Shown here one piece after another: positions 50,201 to 56,525 of a stretch of 64,000 bases of DNA. Both the position numbers and the translations under genes were made by a program. The stretch's first letter is position 1; each line of letters begins with the position of its first letter. Origin of the DNA: Marthasterias glacialis (taxonomy: Eukaryota; Echinodermata; Asteroidea; Forcipulatida; Asteriidae); contig OU452231.1 in assembly GCA_911728455.2 (NCBI GenBank), positions 4,372,236 through 4,436,235 on the forward strand. Direction: 5' to 3'. The notes beneath the pieces were generated by a model. That model worked only from the letters and a program-made list of their open reading frames with translations. It did not search any database and was not told the origin of the DNA.

Positions 50201-51552
50201 CCATTTGGATGGCCCTGCTCTTTGCATCCACTTGACTCGTAATAAAACATTGATAGACAGTTGCGATGGTGGGTCAGGCTTAACGGATATGTCTGTTTAA
50301 TTACATCTTGGCAGGGTCTTCCAAGGATTTTTCAAAACTGGGGGTGGGGGGGCATTCTGGACCAAAATTTTGCAAGTTTGGCTGTAAAGCATGCTTAATT
50401 GAAAGGAGGACCTCGGAATGTTTTAAGGTCCCCTGTGCAATATATAGAGCATATTAAATATTTTTTTCTTCTGAAGTTTATTTTTGTGAATTTGATCTTA
50501 TATTGAAAAAAAGAAAACAAGTTTGTGCATATCGGTTTGTAATTTGCGCGTATCGGCCCGATAGGCTAGTTTGTGTATGGGGAGAACCCTGCTCAAAACA
50601 TGAAACATTGCCAATAGTTTTTTTGTGCCAGCTTTTTTTTCCCCCAGTCCCCATACCCGAACTCTGAAGTTTTGTGATTTAAGTTTGAATGGTTTATTTC
50701 CCTTCACCCCCAGGGCCAATACTCAAATTGACATGGTGAAGAAAAGCTACGAGGGCGAACTGTCAGCTCTGCAAGCTGCCGTCAAGAGGGAAACGATGAA
50801 GGTGGATAGTATGGAGAAGACGATTGAACAAAAGGTGAGGGCGTGATTGCCAACAGAACAAGTTACCTGCCATGACACGCAACAAAAGTAGCAATCCTTT
50901 TGCTTTACGACTGTATCATCAGATAATTATTAATACATTTTTTCATTTATATTGCTTAAATTCTATATCAATGTTCAAATGCAAGTCACTGAAACTACAC
51001 TCTTAACTTGCTCATGAAGCCCCTTCTCTTCCATGTTAAGTGTCCTGGTGTGGATTTCACAAAGCGCTAGCACTAGTCTTATCTCGAGTTAGGATGAGTA
51101 ACTAGTTCCAACTTATAGGACTTGTCATCAGTTTTGTGAAATCCACCCCTGGGTGTTTAGTGTTTACTGCACAATGCACAGAACCCCACACTTTTACGTC
51201 CCATCCGAAAGACACAGGCTCGATGTTATGTCCAAGACAAGACCCCAACCATGGCATTACATGGAATGGTCTCCCATTTTACTGACCCCAGTCAATGGTG
51301 CTTTTTACTTAGAATCTATACTGCTAACTGTCTAACTGGGCTAACTGTCTGGGACAGCCACACAGGATAACTCTTTTTTATTAAAAGATTCTTGTTTGTG
51401 GTATTTCTAGATTAGTCAAACCTCCCCATAAAAAGACCAAATTGGAATTGAATTGTCCTCGTTTCTGTTTTTGCTTCCACCAGACAAAAGAGAACGCTGA
51501 GCTGACCAGCATCTGTGATGAACTCATCGTAAAGATTGCCGAGAATAAATAA
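17045..51552 (+). CDS. TACC: TACC-family transforming acidic coiled-coil protein, 24 coding exons, 979 aa
   Basis: TACC proteins sit at centrosomes and spindle microtubules and work with XMAP215/ch-TOG, Aurora-A and clathrin. Exons: 17045-17254, 26918-27120, 27257-27423, 28366-28609, 29095-29196, 29495-29596, 30234-30335, 30681-30782, 31260-31364, 32634-32705, 33438-33703, 34056-34124, 37377-37445, 42592-42659, 44053-44122, 44940-45166, 46129-46209, 46371-46439, 47254-47363, 48842-48885, 49551-49711, 49881-49987, 50714-50834, 51484-51552. The sum is 2,940 nt and every junction agrees in phase. Order: N-terminal VTFQTPQR motif as in TACC3 (71-78), SDP-like repeats (about 200-445), acidic linker, [18 protein letters not shown] (628-645), TACC coiled coil from about 754 ending [18 protein letters not shown]. 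The start is the first of two tandem ATGs; the second has the better context. An invertebrate is expected to have a single TACC, so no vertebrate paralogue number is given. Confidence 0.92.
17779..18043. mobile_element. MITE with TIR AAGGCCCATTTCAAA
   Basis: The left end AAGGCCCATTTCAAA and right end TTTGAAATGGGCCTT are inverted copies. Inside, GGCAGGAGCGCGACGTTTGA and GGCAAGAGCGCGACGTTTGA repeat near both halves. No open frame. Confidence 0.75.
19640..19825. mobile_element. MITE with TIR CTTTATAGAGAGGTT
   Basis: CTTTATAGAGAGGTTGCATG on the left answers CATGTGAAACCTCTCTATAG on the right, about 180 bp apart. No coding potential. Confidence 0.65.
20316..20446. mobile_element. MITE family D, copy 1 (TIR GGGGTGGATTTCACAA)
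   Basis: A near-palindrome about 130 bp long: GGGGTGGATTTCACAAAACT on the left and TTGTGAAATCCACCCCT on the right, with internal GGACTAGT/ACTAGTCC repeats. A related copy lies at 51046-51150. Confidence 0.8.
21090..21500 (-). pseudogene. 5'-truncated LINE fragment (C-terminal end of a reverse transcriptase ORF, CR1/L2-like)
   Basis: Read on the minus strand, an open frame of 85 codons (21500 to 21243) has the tail typical of non-LTR retrotransposon ORF2 proteins: [19 protein letters not shown], then KSNGQRAF and a degenerate block where AP.LWNSLP usually stands. Beyond it the minus strand ends in an ATTATTTTTATCATTATT-like simple tail (21106-21133), as expected of a LINE 3' end. The catalytic part is absent; a dead 5'-truncated copy. 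Confidence 0.6.
23760..24800 (+). CDS. Candidate alternative first coding exon of TACC (347 aa)
   Basis: An open frame starts at tandem ATGs (23760, 23763) and runs to a stop at 24828-24830; a donor at 24800/24801 (CCTGAG|GTAGCT) ends it in phase 0, exactly matching the VTFQTP exon at 26918. The product is acidic and low in complexity, with one basic stretch ([16 protein letters not shown]) near the start and an ENPFDGPQ motif like the DPF/NPF motifs of TACC repeats. An in-frame stop lies upstream (23694-23696) and no in-phase acceptor lies between, so it cannot be a simple cassette after exon 1; an internal promoter or an untranslated leader exon is more likely. Joined to exons 2-24 it would give 1,256 residues. 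An independent single-exon gene ending at 24830 is the alternative. Confidence 0.55.
25963..26287. mobile_element. MITE family E, copy 1 (TIR AGACCATGTAACC)
   Basis: Ends AGACCATGTAACC and GGTGACGTGGTCT are inverted. The whole 325-bp body matches 42829-43160 in the same orientation, including TTTCATAATTTCCACATAAA and TTTTGTAAACATGTGATGTC. No open frame. Confidence 0.8.
26918..27423 (+). CDS. TACC: TACC exons 2-3 (conserved N-terminal motif and linker)
   Basis: Exon 2 (26918-27120) begins with VTFQTPQR, the conserved N-terminal TACC3 motif, then a charged segment [18 protein letters not shown] and [10 protein letters not shown]. Exon 3 (27257-27423) carries [17 protein letters not shown], a Ser-Pro-rich acidic stretch. 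The exon 3 acceptor was chosen at 27256 because the alternative two bases on is out of frame. Exon 3 ends in phase 1 and can be joined either to 28366 or to the terminal exon at 27542. Confidence 0.85.
27542..27678 (+). CDS. Candidate alternative terminal exon of TACC (short isoform)
   Basis: A good acceptor (CTCCTTTACAG) at 27541 opens a frame that is in phase with exon 3 (27423), encodes 45 residues starting [19 protein letters not shown] and ends at TAA 27676-27678. An AATAAA follows 39 bases later. No donor of quality leads out. The result would be a TACC protein of about 240 residues (or about 510 with the 23.8-kb exon) lacking the SDP repeats and the coiled coil. Inferred from signals only. 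Confidence 0.5.
27717..27722 (+). terminator. AATAAA polyadenylation signal inside TACC
   Basis: Canonical hexamer 39 bases after the stop of the candidate terminal exon at 27542-27678, in an intron of the full-length transcript. Confidence 0.45.
28366..28609 (+). CDS. TACC: TACC exon 4 (first two SDP-like repeats)
   Basis: Encodes two divergent units: [18 protein letters not shown] and [20 protein letters not shown] followed by a lysine/proline-rich linker. The D/N-PF...QNSP pattern is the same as in exons 5-9. It enters in phase 1 and leaves in phase 2 at AG|GTTTGT, the donor form shared by exons 5-8. Confidence 0.88.
28927..29021 (+). repeat. TTG/CTG trinucleotide repeat in TACC intron 4
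   Basis: About 95 bases of imperfect (TTGCTG)n/(TTG)n, pure in phase over most of its length, ending some 70 bp before the acceptor of exon 5. The long Leu and Cys runs in open frames across it are repeat translation. Confidence 0.9.
29095..31364 (+). CDS. TACC: TACC exons 5-9: tandem SDP-like repeat exons
   Basis: Five consecutive exons (29095-29196, 29495-29596, 30234-30335, 30681-30782, 31260-31364), four of exactly 102 nt and one of 105, each one repeat of 34-35 residues. All begin and end in phase 2, so any can be skipped or duplicated without shifting frame. Shared pattern: S-[DE]-x-[ND]-x-D-E-x-x-D-P-F-x-x-K-x-Q-x-x-N-S-P-x-x-S-x-K-N. Ser-Pro/acidic repeats of this kind are the SDP repeats known in TACC proteins. 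The last exon donor is at 31364 (ACAGA|GTAGGT); four bases later would bring a stop into frame. Confidence 0.88.
29751..29898. mobile_element. Palindromic MITE family C, copy 2
   Basis: AATGGGAGACTTTGGAACGA, AGGTGGCAGCAGACTTACCA and, at the right, TGGTAAGTCTGCTGCCACCT and AAAAGTCTCCCATT. Closest to the copy at 43846-43995. It lies between repeat exons 6 and 7. Confidence 0.88.
31433..31752. mobile_element. TTAA-flanked MITE family F, copy 1 (3'-truncated)
   Basis: Starts TTAACCAGTTGCCGCC; the body (CAGAAAGAAACC, TTTTGTTTCTCGACCGAG, CATACGGCATAGGAGTGG, CTCCATTGAGCCGAAATACA) matches 45215-45860 in the same orientation and 51888-52395 in reverse. It lacks the far end found in the other two. Confidence 0.78.
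31840..31972. mobile_element. Palindromic element GGGCCCAATTTCATGG
   Basis: GGGCCCAATTTCATGGCGCT with GCTTACC on the left answers GGTAAGCAGAGCCATGAAAT then TGGGCTC on the right. A partial relative begins at about 46475 (GGGCCCAATTTCATAGAGCTGC). Located in TACC intron 9. Confidence 0.7.
32008..32370. repeat. Dispersed repeat starting AGGGTTCTCCCCATGCACAA
   Basis: Related copies: 39268-39500 (same orientation) and 50320-50595 (reverse, ending TTTGTGTATGGGGAGAACCC). All share GATACGCGC-like blocks and a lysine-codon-rich A tract. Non-coding, class undetermined. Confidence 0.6.
32634..33703 (+). CDS. TACC: TACC exons 10-11 (basic/Ser-Pro linker, then acidic linker); GC donor
   Basis: Exon 10 (32634-32705) encodes [20 protein letters not shown], a degenerate SDP-like piece. 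Exon 11 (33438-33703) goes from lysine/threonine-rich ([17 protein letters not shown]) to acidic ([20 protein letters not shown]) and ends [13 protein letters not shown]. The only donor that keeps phase 1 for the next three exons is AAG|GCAAGT at 33703/33704, a GC-AG intron with otherwise perfect consensus; the GT four bases on gives the wrong phase. Confidence 0.83.
34056..37445 (+). CDS. TACC: TACC exons 12-13 (paired 69-nt acidic exons)
   Basis: Exons 34056-34124 and 37377-37445 have the same length and the same phases (1 to 1) and end in related peptides, [11 protein letters not shown] and [12 protein letters not shown], which also echo the end of exon 11 ([11 protein letters not shown]). 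They look like serial duplicates of one short acidic unit. The 3.25-kb intron between them holds the MITE-borne minisatellite at 35100-35675. Confidence 0.8.
35100..35675. repeat. Minisatellite (GGCTTGGGCTCT-type, 12 bp) expanded inside a MITE
   Basis: The ends CCCTTTTCAAAACCATGGCT and GTGGTTTTGAAAAGGG are inverted. Between about 35125 and 35600 lies an array of 6/12-bp units such as GGCTTGGGCTCT and CTTGGGCTCCAG with 30-60-bp higher-order steps. The frames across it (Pro-Glu-Pro-Lys on the minus strand, Leu-Gly-Ser or Ala-Trp-Ala-Leu on the plus) are repeat translation. Two array-free or lightly repeated relatives lie at about 38050-38150 and 56378-56525. Confidence 0.85.
37579..37800. repeat. 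Tandem repeat, about 49-57-bp units, x4
   Basis: CTTCTGAAG-R starts at 37579, 37636, 37691 and 37740, each followed by GATTGA(C)...GATRTACTT.TATA. It begins about 135 bp after exon 13. The open frame on the minus strand is not supported as a gene. Confidence 0.8.
38990..39160 (-). repeat. tRNA-derived SINE (family 2)
   Basis: Read on the minus strand, 39115 to 39040 resembles a tRNA (GGGCTAGATAGCTCAGTTGG start with A box, GGTTCAAATCC B box) and then runs into the tail GACTAGTCAATTTTTCTTTG..., the same tail as at 480-560. The anticodon arm does not pair well, so a SINE is more likely than a working tRNA gene. Confidence 0.65.
39268..39500. repeat. Copy of the AGGGTTCTC...CACAAG repeat
   Basis: Begins AGGGTTCTCTCCATGCACAAG and shares blocks with 32008-32370, including TTAAATTGCACAGTGTAGCT (compare TTAGATTGCACAGTACAGCT there) and ACATTCC-AGGACC. 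Confidence 0.6.
40377..40810 (+). repeat. tRNA-Leu-like SINE, full-length copy 1
   Basis: The head GTGTCGTAGCCGAGCGGGTA (A box) through GGGTTCGAATCCCGGTCGTG (B box) resembles a leucine tRNA with a long variable arm; the body continues with TTGTGTCATTAAGCAAGACA, AAAGAACCCAGTGCACATAT, GCGCCACAGCACCTTGTAAA and a TTATTATTGTTATTATTAT tail. The copy at 43419-43825 matches throughout. Confidence 0.85.
40985..41095. repeat. Short imperfect palindrome
   Basis: GGTGGTTTTGGAAAGAACCG and AACCGGTGGTTTGACAACTG on the left are answered by AGAAACCACCGGTTCGTTTC and GAACCATCAC on the right, possibly a small foldback element. Confidence 0.5.
41993..42540 (+). repeat. Pyrimidine-rich minisatellite with repeated acceptor-like sites
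   Basis: Units of about 94-108 bp recur with AAACC(T/C)(C/T)TTG, TGCTCTTTGTCTTTATGTTT, CCAACCTCTTCCCTTCTCCC and TTATCTTCCAGAAGCCTCTG. CAG ends of that last block fall at about 42114, 42212, 42306 and 42414, each with a long polypyrimidine tract. The array ends about 50 bp before the true acceptor of exon 14 (42591). Long plus-strand frames across it are repeat translation. Confidence 0.78.
42592..44122 (+). CDS. TACC: TACC exons 14-15: FLEKxGD and FKESAL...KFDPL motif
   Basis: Exon 14 (42592-42659) encodes [11 protein letters not shown] and exon 15 (44053-44122) [20 protein letters not shown]. This block corresponds to YLEQFG...FKESALRKQSLYLKFDPLL in human TACC3, where Aurora-A phosphorylates the serine of RKQS and the site then recruits clathrin. 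The R-Q-S core is kept; the serine is residue 637 (codon 44080-44082). The leucine pair after FDP is L-V here. Confidence 0.92.
42829..43160. mobile_element. MITE family E, copy 2
   Basis: AGACCATGTGACC start and GGTAACATGGTCT end, body matching 25963-26287. Confidence 0.8.
43176..43362. repeat. Dispersed repeat, GTGCGTTTTTTAGGCGA-containing family
   Basis: Shares TAGTGCGTTTTTTAGGCGAT, GACTCCCA and AAGGGGTCAA with 54540-54735, and part of it, reversed, with about 3120-3225. Non-coding. Confidence 0.55.
43419..43825 (+). repeat. tRNA-Leu-like SINE, full-length copy 2
   Basis: Head GCGTGTCGTGGCCGAGCGGA through GGGTTCGATTCCCAGTCGTG, same body and ATT-rich tail as 40377-40810. Confidence 0.85.
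43846..43995. mobile_element. Palindromic MITE family C, copy 3
   Basis: TAGTGGGAGACTTTGGAATG, AGGTGGCAGCAGAGTTACCA and CTAGTGTCCTCAAAAGTTTC as in the copies at 4494 and 29751. It ends less than 60 bp before exon 15. Confidence 0.87.
44660..44875. repeat. Dispersed repeat, CCAGCCGGACCAC-type
   Basis: Blocks GTGACTAGCCAGCAGGACCA, ACTGGTCCTCAGGTGTTTTA and AAGCATTTGGCCAGCGGACC match about 16625-16890 in the same order. It ends about 65 bp before the acceptor of exon 16. Confidence 0.6.
44940..45166 (+). CDS. TACC: TACC exon 16 (linker before the coiled coil)
   Basis: Encodes 75 residues: a glutamine/alanine-rich helix-like stretch ([17 protein letters not shown]), a [10 protein letters not shown] linker, and [14 protein letters not shown]. 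The acceptor at 44939 was chosen among several nearby AGs because it alone accepts phase 1 from exon 15 in the open frame. The donor is CAG|GTGATG. Least conserved part of the C-terminal half. Confidence 0.78.
45215..45860. mobile_element. TTAA-flanked MITE family F, copy 2
   Basis: Begins TTAATCAGTTGCCACCAGG; matches 31433-31752 over its first 320 bp and the reverse of 51888-52395 over the rest, but carries an additional stretch near 45.55-45.66 kb and has a decayed right end (GTCAAATGGTTGAC). Confidence 0.75.
46129..51552 (+). CDS. TACC: TACC exons 17-24: C-terminal TACC coiled-coil domain
   Basis: The TACC domain (about 225 residues) forms a parallel coiled coil that binds ch-TOG/XMAP215 and targets the protein to centrosomes. 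Exons 46129-46209, 46371-46439, 47254-47363, 48842-48885, 49551-49711, 49881-49987, 50714-50834 and 51484-51552 give in order [130 protein letters not shown] and [20 protein letters not shown]. Each has a direct counterpart in vertebrate TACC3. The final exon ends nearly where the human proteins end. Confidence 0.93.
46602..46964. mobile_element. MITE family A, copy 2
   Basis: TTAAAGCCCCAGCTCAACAT at the left and ATGTTGAGCTGGGGCTTAA at the right, so TTAA lies at both outer ends. The body is the reverse of 1954-2319. Confidence 0.83.
47480..47775 (-). repeat. tRNA-Leu-like SINE (second subfamily), minus strand
   Basis: On the minus strand, 47770 down reads GCGCCGTGGCCGAGCGGTTT (A box), a GACTCAAGTTCTGAT anticodon arm and GGGGGTTCGAATCCTAGTCA (B box), then TTGTGTCCTTGAGCAGGACA. 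The body beyond differs from the copies at 40377 and 43419. Confidence 0.7.
48965..49320 (+). repeat. SINE body interrupted by a MITE
   Basis: SINE blocks GTAAAGCCGTAGGTCCTGTG and TGTAATGCGCGTG are separated from AAAAGAACCCATTTGCAC and TACTGAGTATACAGTGCTTA by the 175-bp inverted-repeat element at 49022-49196. Confidence 0.75.
49022..49196. mobile_element. MITE with TIR AAGGCTGGTTTATAG, nested in a SINE
   Basis: AAGGCTGGTTTATAGTTGGT, then CGCGCGAT, on the left; ATCGCGCGACTGACTATAAA, then CCAGCCTT, on the right. 175 bp, no coding capacity. Confidence 0.85.
50320..50595. repeat. Reverse copy of the AGGGTTCTCCCC repeat
   Basis: Its right end TTTGTGTATGGGGAGAACCC is the complement of the start of 32008-32370; the GCGCGTATCGGCCCGATAGG block also matches. 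Located in TACC intron 22. Confidence 0.6.
51046..51150. mobile_element. MITE family D, copy 2
   Basis: TGGTGTGGATTTCACAAAGC on the left, TTTTGTGAAATCCACCCCTG on the right, with GTTAGGATGAGTAACTAGTT inside, as the reverse of part of 20316-20446. Confidence 0.75.
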
Positions 51553-51639
51553 TTGTTTCCTAGTCGCCCTAGAGACAGTGTCACAGCAAGTGAGGCTGCA
51601 GAGAATGAATTTGTGCCAAGTTGTGGACCTACTCAGTAA

Positions 51640-51645
51640 AATAAA
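51640..51645 (+). terminator. Candidate AATAAA polyadenylation signal of TACC
   Basis: First AATAAA after the TACC stop, 88 bases downstream. Other hexamers occur later, so this is only the nearest candidate. Confidence 0.35.
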
Positions 51646-51887
51646 AACACCAAGGAATGGTTGCTCTTTGAATCCTGCAGAGATCTTTCTTGATGCTTGG
51701 GCAATGAAAAGGAGTACCCAGCTCAATGGACGCTTTGTAGCGATAAAAATACAGGGTTCCCAGTTCCCACTCGTAGTTCAGAACAGTACATGTGTTTTAT
51801 ACAGCAGCACAGCATAAGCAGTTTTGTTTTCCGTTAGATTAACTGAAGATTTTGTTCAAGTGAATGTGTGAATACGTACAATGGTTT

Positions 51888-52395
51888 TTAACCAGTTGAA
51901 ACCGGATGACGTGAATACACGCAAATGGTTCCCCTGCCTGGAAATGGAAGACACCATTATGTAATTTCGGACCACAGGAGCAAAGGTCGCCCGGTCATTC
52001 AACTGCGGAGCGTGCACAGACCACACACACGCCGTCTAATGCTTTGTTTCACCCACGCATCGAGAGGCTTCCACCATTATTCATTCATTGTATTTCGGCT
52101 CAATGGAGGTAAGTCAGAGTGAGCCGGGAATCAAGCCATGGTTCCAGGTTTAATAGCACTCATATGCCGTAGGTAACTGCCGATGTTCTGCAATTCACGG
52201 TGCACGAATTATACATTTTCTCGGTCGAGAAAACAAAACGGATGATCCAGTAAAGAGAATCTTTCTCCTCTTGGCATTGTCAAGTCAGGGTTTCTTTGTG
52301 CCAGGGGTACCCTCAAAGAAAAAAGATTACGGCAATTCCGTCAAAAGGCAGGGGGACCGGACAAAAAAAAAAGAATCCCGGCAGCAACTGGTTAA
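51888..52395. mobile_element. TTAA-flanked MITE family F, copy 3 (complete)
   Basis: Both ends are intact: TTAACCAGTTGAAACCGG on the left and CAACTGGTTAA on the right, so the element proper starts CCAGTTG and ends CAACTGG inside a TTAA pair. TTAA target duplication with CC/GG termini is typical of piggyBac-type elements. About 500 bp, no transposase. Confidence 0.78.
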
Positions 52396-54539
52396 AGGGA
52401 GAGACGTTTGAGATGCTAGGTGGTCGTAGACTTTCAGAGTTTTCAAGATGGAATTCTGAGCCTGTGTGGAATGATTGTGAGTGACTTCGGCAGCAGCTAA
52501 GGCTGCTGGATGCTGTGGCAAAGTCAGTGGTTAACCTAAAGCAGTAGTTGGCCCAGAGCCGAAACAAAAGCGGTATTGTTGGGCGTGGCCAGTCAGTGGA
52601 AGAAAACAAATTTAAATGCTGCCACATAACACCTCAGAAGTCTCCCAGGCATTAGTTTTTCCTGTACTGTGTCGTTTGTATGTGGGGGAGGGGGGGGGGG
52701 GCACTACTTTATGCACCTGAACGTTACCGTGTTGCCTTTTTACCAATCTTTTTCTGTAGTGCGTAAATTGAAGTCCCAATCAAATTCAGAGTTGTCAGCA
52801 TTGGGGATGGGGTACCCCGACTAGTTTTGAAAAGGCAATTTTAGGCCATATCCAAATTGTTGGCTGCGGCTACAACTACAATTGTTTCTAAGGGTGTTGG
52901 AAGGACATGCTGTACTTCGTGGCATTGTAGCTGATGGTAGCTGCCAGTTTGGACACGGCTTTTTTAGGCGTTGACTGAATCGGCGGCTGCTTCTATGGCT
53001 GTGGCTAATGCTATGAGCATCCAATACTTCAACACTTGTTCATGTGACAATCAAGCCTCAGCCTCTAACTAATTTGGACGCTCCCTTATTTACCCTTGTC
53101 CATCAAGGTATCTGGCCAAAGATGTAGGAATTTGGGTTTTTTTTACGATCAATCCGTGAATACAAAAAATGCCATGAACTCCCTTGTAGAAAATATGAAG
53201 AAGATTTGTTAGGTGCTTTATAAAATCAGCAGTATTGTGTTTAGCAGGATGTTTTTGTTTTTCTAGTTTTGGGATTTTTTTTTAAATAGTCTCCCTTGTC
53301 TACGATGTTCTTGAATTTAATCAAATGATACAGTGAGCAAAGTAACCAGTATACAGTACAGAGCCTTCTCATTGATGCCACATTTCTATAGCAATGCCAG
53401 AGGTTTGCCATGTTGGAGTACTATGCACATGTAGGATACCTACATCAGCGTTGTGTTGCGTTTCGTAGCTCATGTTCATGCACAGCTAGTAACGTGTGTG
53501 CGTGACTTGCGTAAGTACTCCAGCAGGTAAGTACTCCAGGTAAAATGGTGACGTCATCTGAGACCCTGGGTCTATGGGCCTGTAAAATGCTGCCAGTCCT
53601 GTCACAGCCTTTGTCATGTGCACTTCAGGAAGAAATAACTGTCACTCGGTCTGTCTCAATTTACGAAGAAAAAAAATCCAGTATCGGTTTGGTTACATAA
53701 ACTTGAAATGGGGTAATAGAAACTGTTTACTGCATTTTGTGTGAAACTCGATGACATTCTCTGTAGTGATGTGTCGAGTCTATCAGTCCTCTGTTATTAC
53801 CTAATTTCTCTGACGTCGTCATTCACAATAGATCTTGGTTGCACCGCTTTGGGAGTCAGTTTCCCTTTGAGTTTTCGTGTGAAGTCGGCATTTATAGATG
53901 ACTCGCCCGCATTTACACGCTCATTAGCCGCGTGAGATGTCAGTGCAAGCATGCATGCATGCAACTTCACAGCTGATCAGCTGAGTTAGTCGTTTTCGGT
54001 TTCTCAGCTGTGCCATTGAAAATTGAAAAAAACACCGTACAACGTCTTACTTGCCGGGAACTTGCCTCTTTTTTTTTTATTTGACAAACTGCAGTTGCAT
54101 GCCTGGGCAAGGGGGTCTATCAAAATTGTTATTAACCCACTGTACTATAGGAAGAAAAACAGGTCAACCACTAGTGATGGTTTGCAGTGCTCCTGTGTTC
54201 TTTATTTGCAATAAGTTGCCAACAAAGGGCGCTATCACACACACATTGGTCTCGCACACAAGCTGTTTGTGGGTGATAGCGAACTAAGAATGCAGGAGCG
54301 TCTCGAACCATGACAAGTCAACCACCAGGTAGGATTTTGACTTCTGTCAAGTCACGACCTTGCATTGCCCTTCTTTCATAAATGTAAATAAACCTACATT
54401 CATGGCTGTTTATGTATAAAGGATATCAAGTTAGTTCGGGTCAATTTGTGAAAATGAAATAATGGTAACTTGTGGAATTGAATTTATTTGATTTGTGCTC
54501 ATGAGAAAGCTGATGGTAACTTTATGCGTCAAGAATACT

Positions 54540-54735
54540 GACCCAGTTCACCCGACGTCATCATCACAGTAATCTTGGTTGTGCCATTTCGGTCGTCGGT
54601 GTCCCTGTGTGAATAATTATACGGTGTAGTGTGTTTTTTAGGCGACACGGCATTTCATGCTTTACACGTCGACTCCCAAAGTGGTGAGCGTGGCACAATC
54701 GCTGCATGTGACGTTTGTGTAAGGGGTCAAGTACA
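54540..54735. repeat. Dispersed repeat, TAGTGTGTTTTTTAGGCGA-containing family
   Basis: Same ordered blocks as 43176-43362 (GACCCA-TTCAC, GTGTGTTTTTTAGGCGAC, GACTCCCAAAG, AAGGGGTCAA). Confidence 0.55.
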
Positions 54736-55376
54736 TGTATTTTGATAAAGCCTACAAACTTTTGTGTAGAGATAGTCCCTCTGAACTGTACATATTATAT
54801 ATATCTATAAGGCACAAACAATCTAAAGATTTATGTACATAACAGACTGTAATAAAAATAGTCTTAATGTAATTTTGGTGTCCACTGGATTGGATGCTTG
54901 TGGGAGTTTTTTGGTTGTTTTATGCACGCAAAATCAGGTTTCTTCCAGATAATTTAGGGACGACAGCCGTATTTATAGCCAATTTCAGTCAAACTTGTTG
55001 ATTATATGTTATTTATTGAAGTTAAGTAATTTGGCTTTTCGGGGATCTGTCAGTTTTGAAGCTTTTTTGTTTTGTTTGATATGATTACTGGGTATCCTTT
55101 ACCATTTTGCATACTTTTTTGATGAATTAGTTTTTCCATTGTACTTGGAGAAGAAACTTCTGGTAACTCAATTGAAAGGTTCAGGAAGTTCCTAAGGTAA
55201 ACACGTACTTTTTTAATTTGTAGTCATGGACATCGTTAAAATTGTCATAGAATTTATTTTAAACAAGAATTGGCACTGAATCTCTTGAAGACAAATTTTA
55301 AAATTTAAGACATTGAAAGTTGTCAGCCATTCACACGCTTGTTTTGGTTTTGCTGGTCTTGGAAGTTCTAGTTCTT

Positions 55377-55594
55377 AAGGCCATGTCACACGAGGCAATT
55401 TACAGGCAGCCAGTTCCAGGCAATCTCCAATAAGAAAAGGCATTCACATTTCAATTTCCTCATTATTTTCTTGGGGATAGTAAGTTAACAGCTAGAAGAA
55501 TGTCTTTTGTGTTGCCAAAATGTTCCTTTTGTGTGCAGTGCAGTTGGTAGCCTCCAAGTTGCCTGTGGAAATTGCCCTGTGTAACAAGGCCTTT
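55377..55594. mobile_element. Inverted-repeat element, TIR AAGGCCATGTCACACGAGGC-type
   Basis: AAGGCCATGTCACACGAGGC then AATTT on the left is answered by AAATTGCCCTGTGTAACAAG then GCCTT on the right, with mismatches. No open frame. Confidence 0.65.
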
Positions 55595-56377
55595 GAAGAC
55601 GCTACATTAATAAAACAAATTGACAGTCGGCCGATTGGGTGTCAAATCCAAGAGAATGAAATTACAGTGAAATAATGAATTGGAAACCACTTGTTTACTG
55701 TTTCTAAAACCAACTACAAAAAGGCTGGACACATTTATATAACAAAATATTTGTGTATTTTTGAAAGTTTCATTGTGACATGAAAGATCAAAGGGAAACT
55801 TTTAAACATGACCTTTGAACTTGAAAGGTCAAATAATGTCAAATGGTGTCATCAGATTGTTATGTAAATATTATTAACAAAGGTTTGTTTCTAATGTTGC
55901 ATCTCATTTTGTGTGTTATAAGCAAAGTTATTGATGTAAACAGTTGGATTTATACATTATCAGTAATGTCAATAAAACTTCTACTGATGTGTGTTGAAAT
56001 GAAAGAGTACCTTCAAAAATTGCATTTTTTCCTGAGGAAACTATATTGTCATTGTAACCTTACAGTAAGGCAGGAGAAGCCTGTACAGAATTGAATGAGG
56101 AAATGTGTGTGATTTGATGTCTTTTAAATGACTGTAATTCGCTTGTTCAAGATATTATTATTTTTTTTCTCAATTTATATTTCGGATATTGAATACAAGA
56201 TCCTCCAGAGTGCCCGTGAAACAAATAATGACTAAAAGAATAAATAAGGTCGAGTCCACATTTATGGCTTCGTCTGTGATCGGCCATGGATGTATAGACG
56301 GAAAAGGCTTTTAAAAAGCCTATATTCAAACGTTGTCACTACAGCCAACCAGCTGCAGACGTAGCCATTAATCTTAG

Positions 56378-56525
56378 GTCCGTAGCCATAAGCCGTTTAC
56401 GAAGTCACGGCTTGGGCTCCGTCCGCCTGTTGGAAGCCCGTAAGGAAAGCACACGTTTCTATAACTGACAGAGCCTAGGCACAAGCCCAAGCCACGGTTT
56501 TGTAAACGGCTTATGGCTACGGGAC
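56378..56525. mobile_element. Palindromic MITE related to the minisatellite-bearing element
   Basis: GTCCGTAGCCATAAGCCGTT and CACGGCTTGGGCTCCG on the left mirror CAAGCCCAAGCCACGG and AACGGCTTATGGCTACGGGA on the right. The interior (GCTTGGGCTCCG, CGCCTGTTGGAAGCCCGTAA) is the unexpanded version of 35100-35675. Confidence 0.78.
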
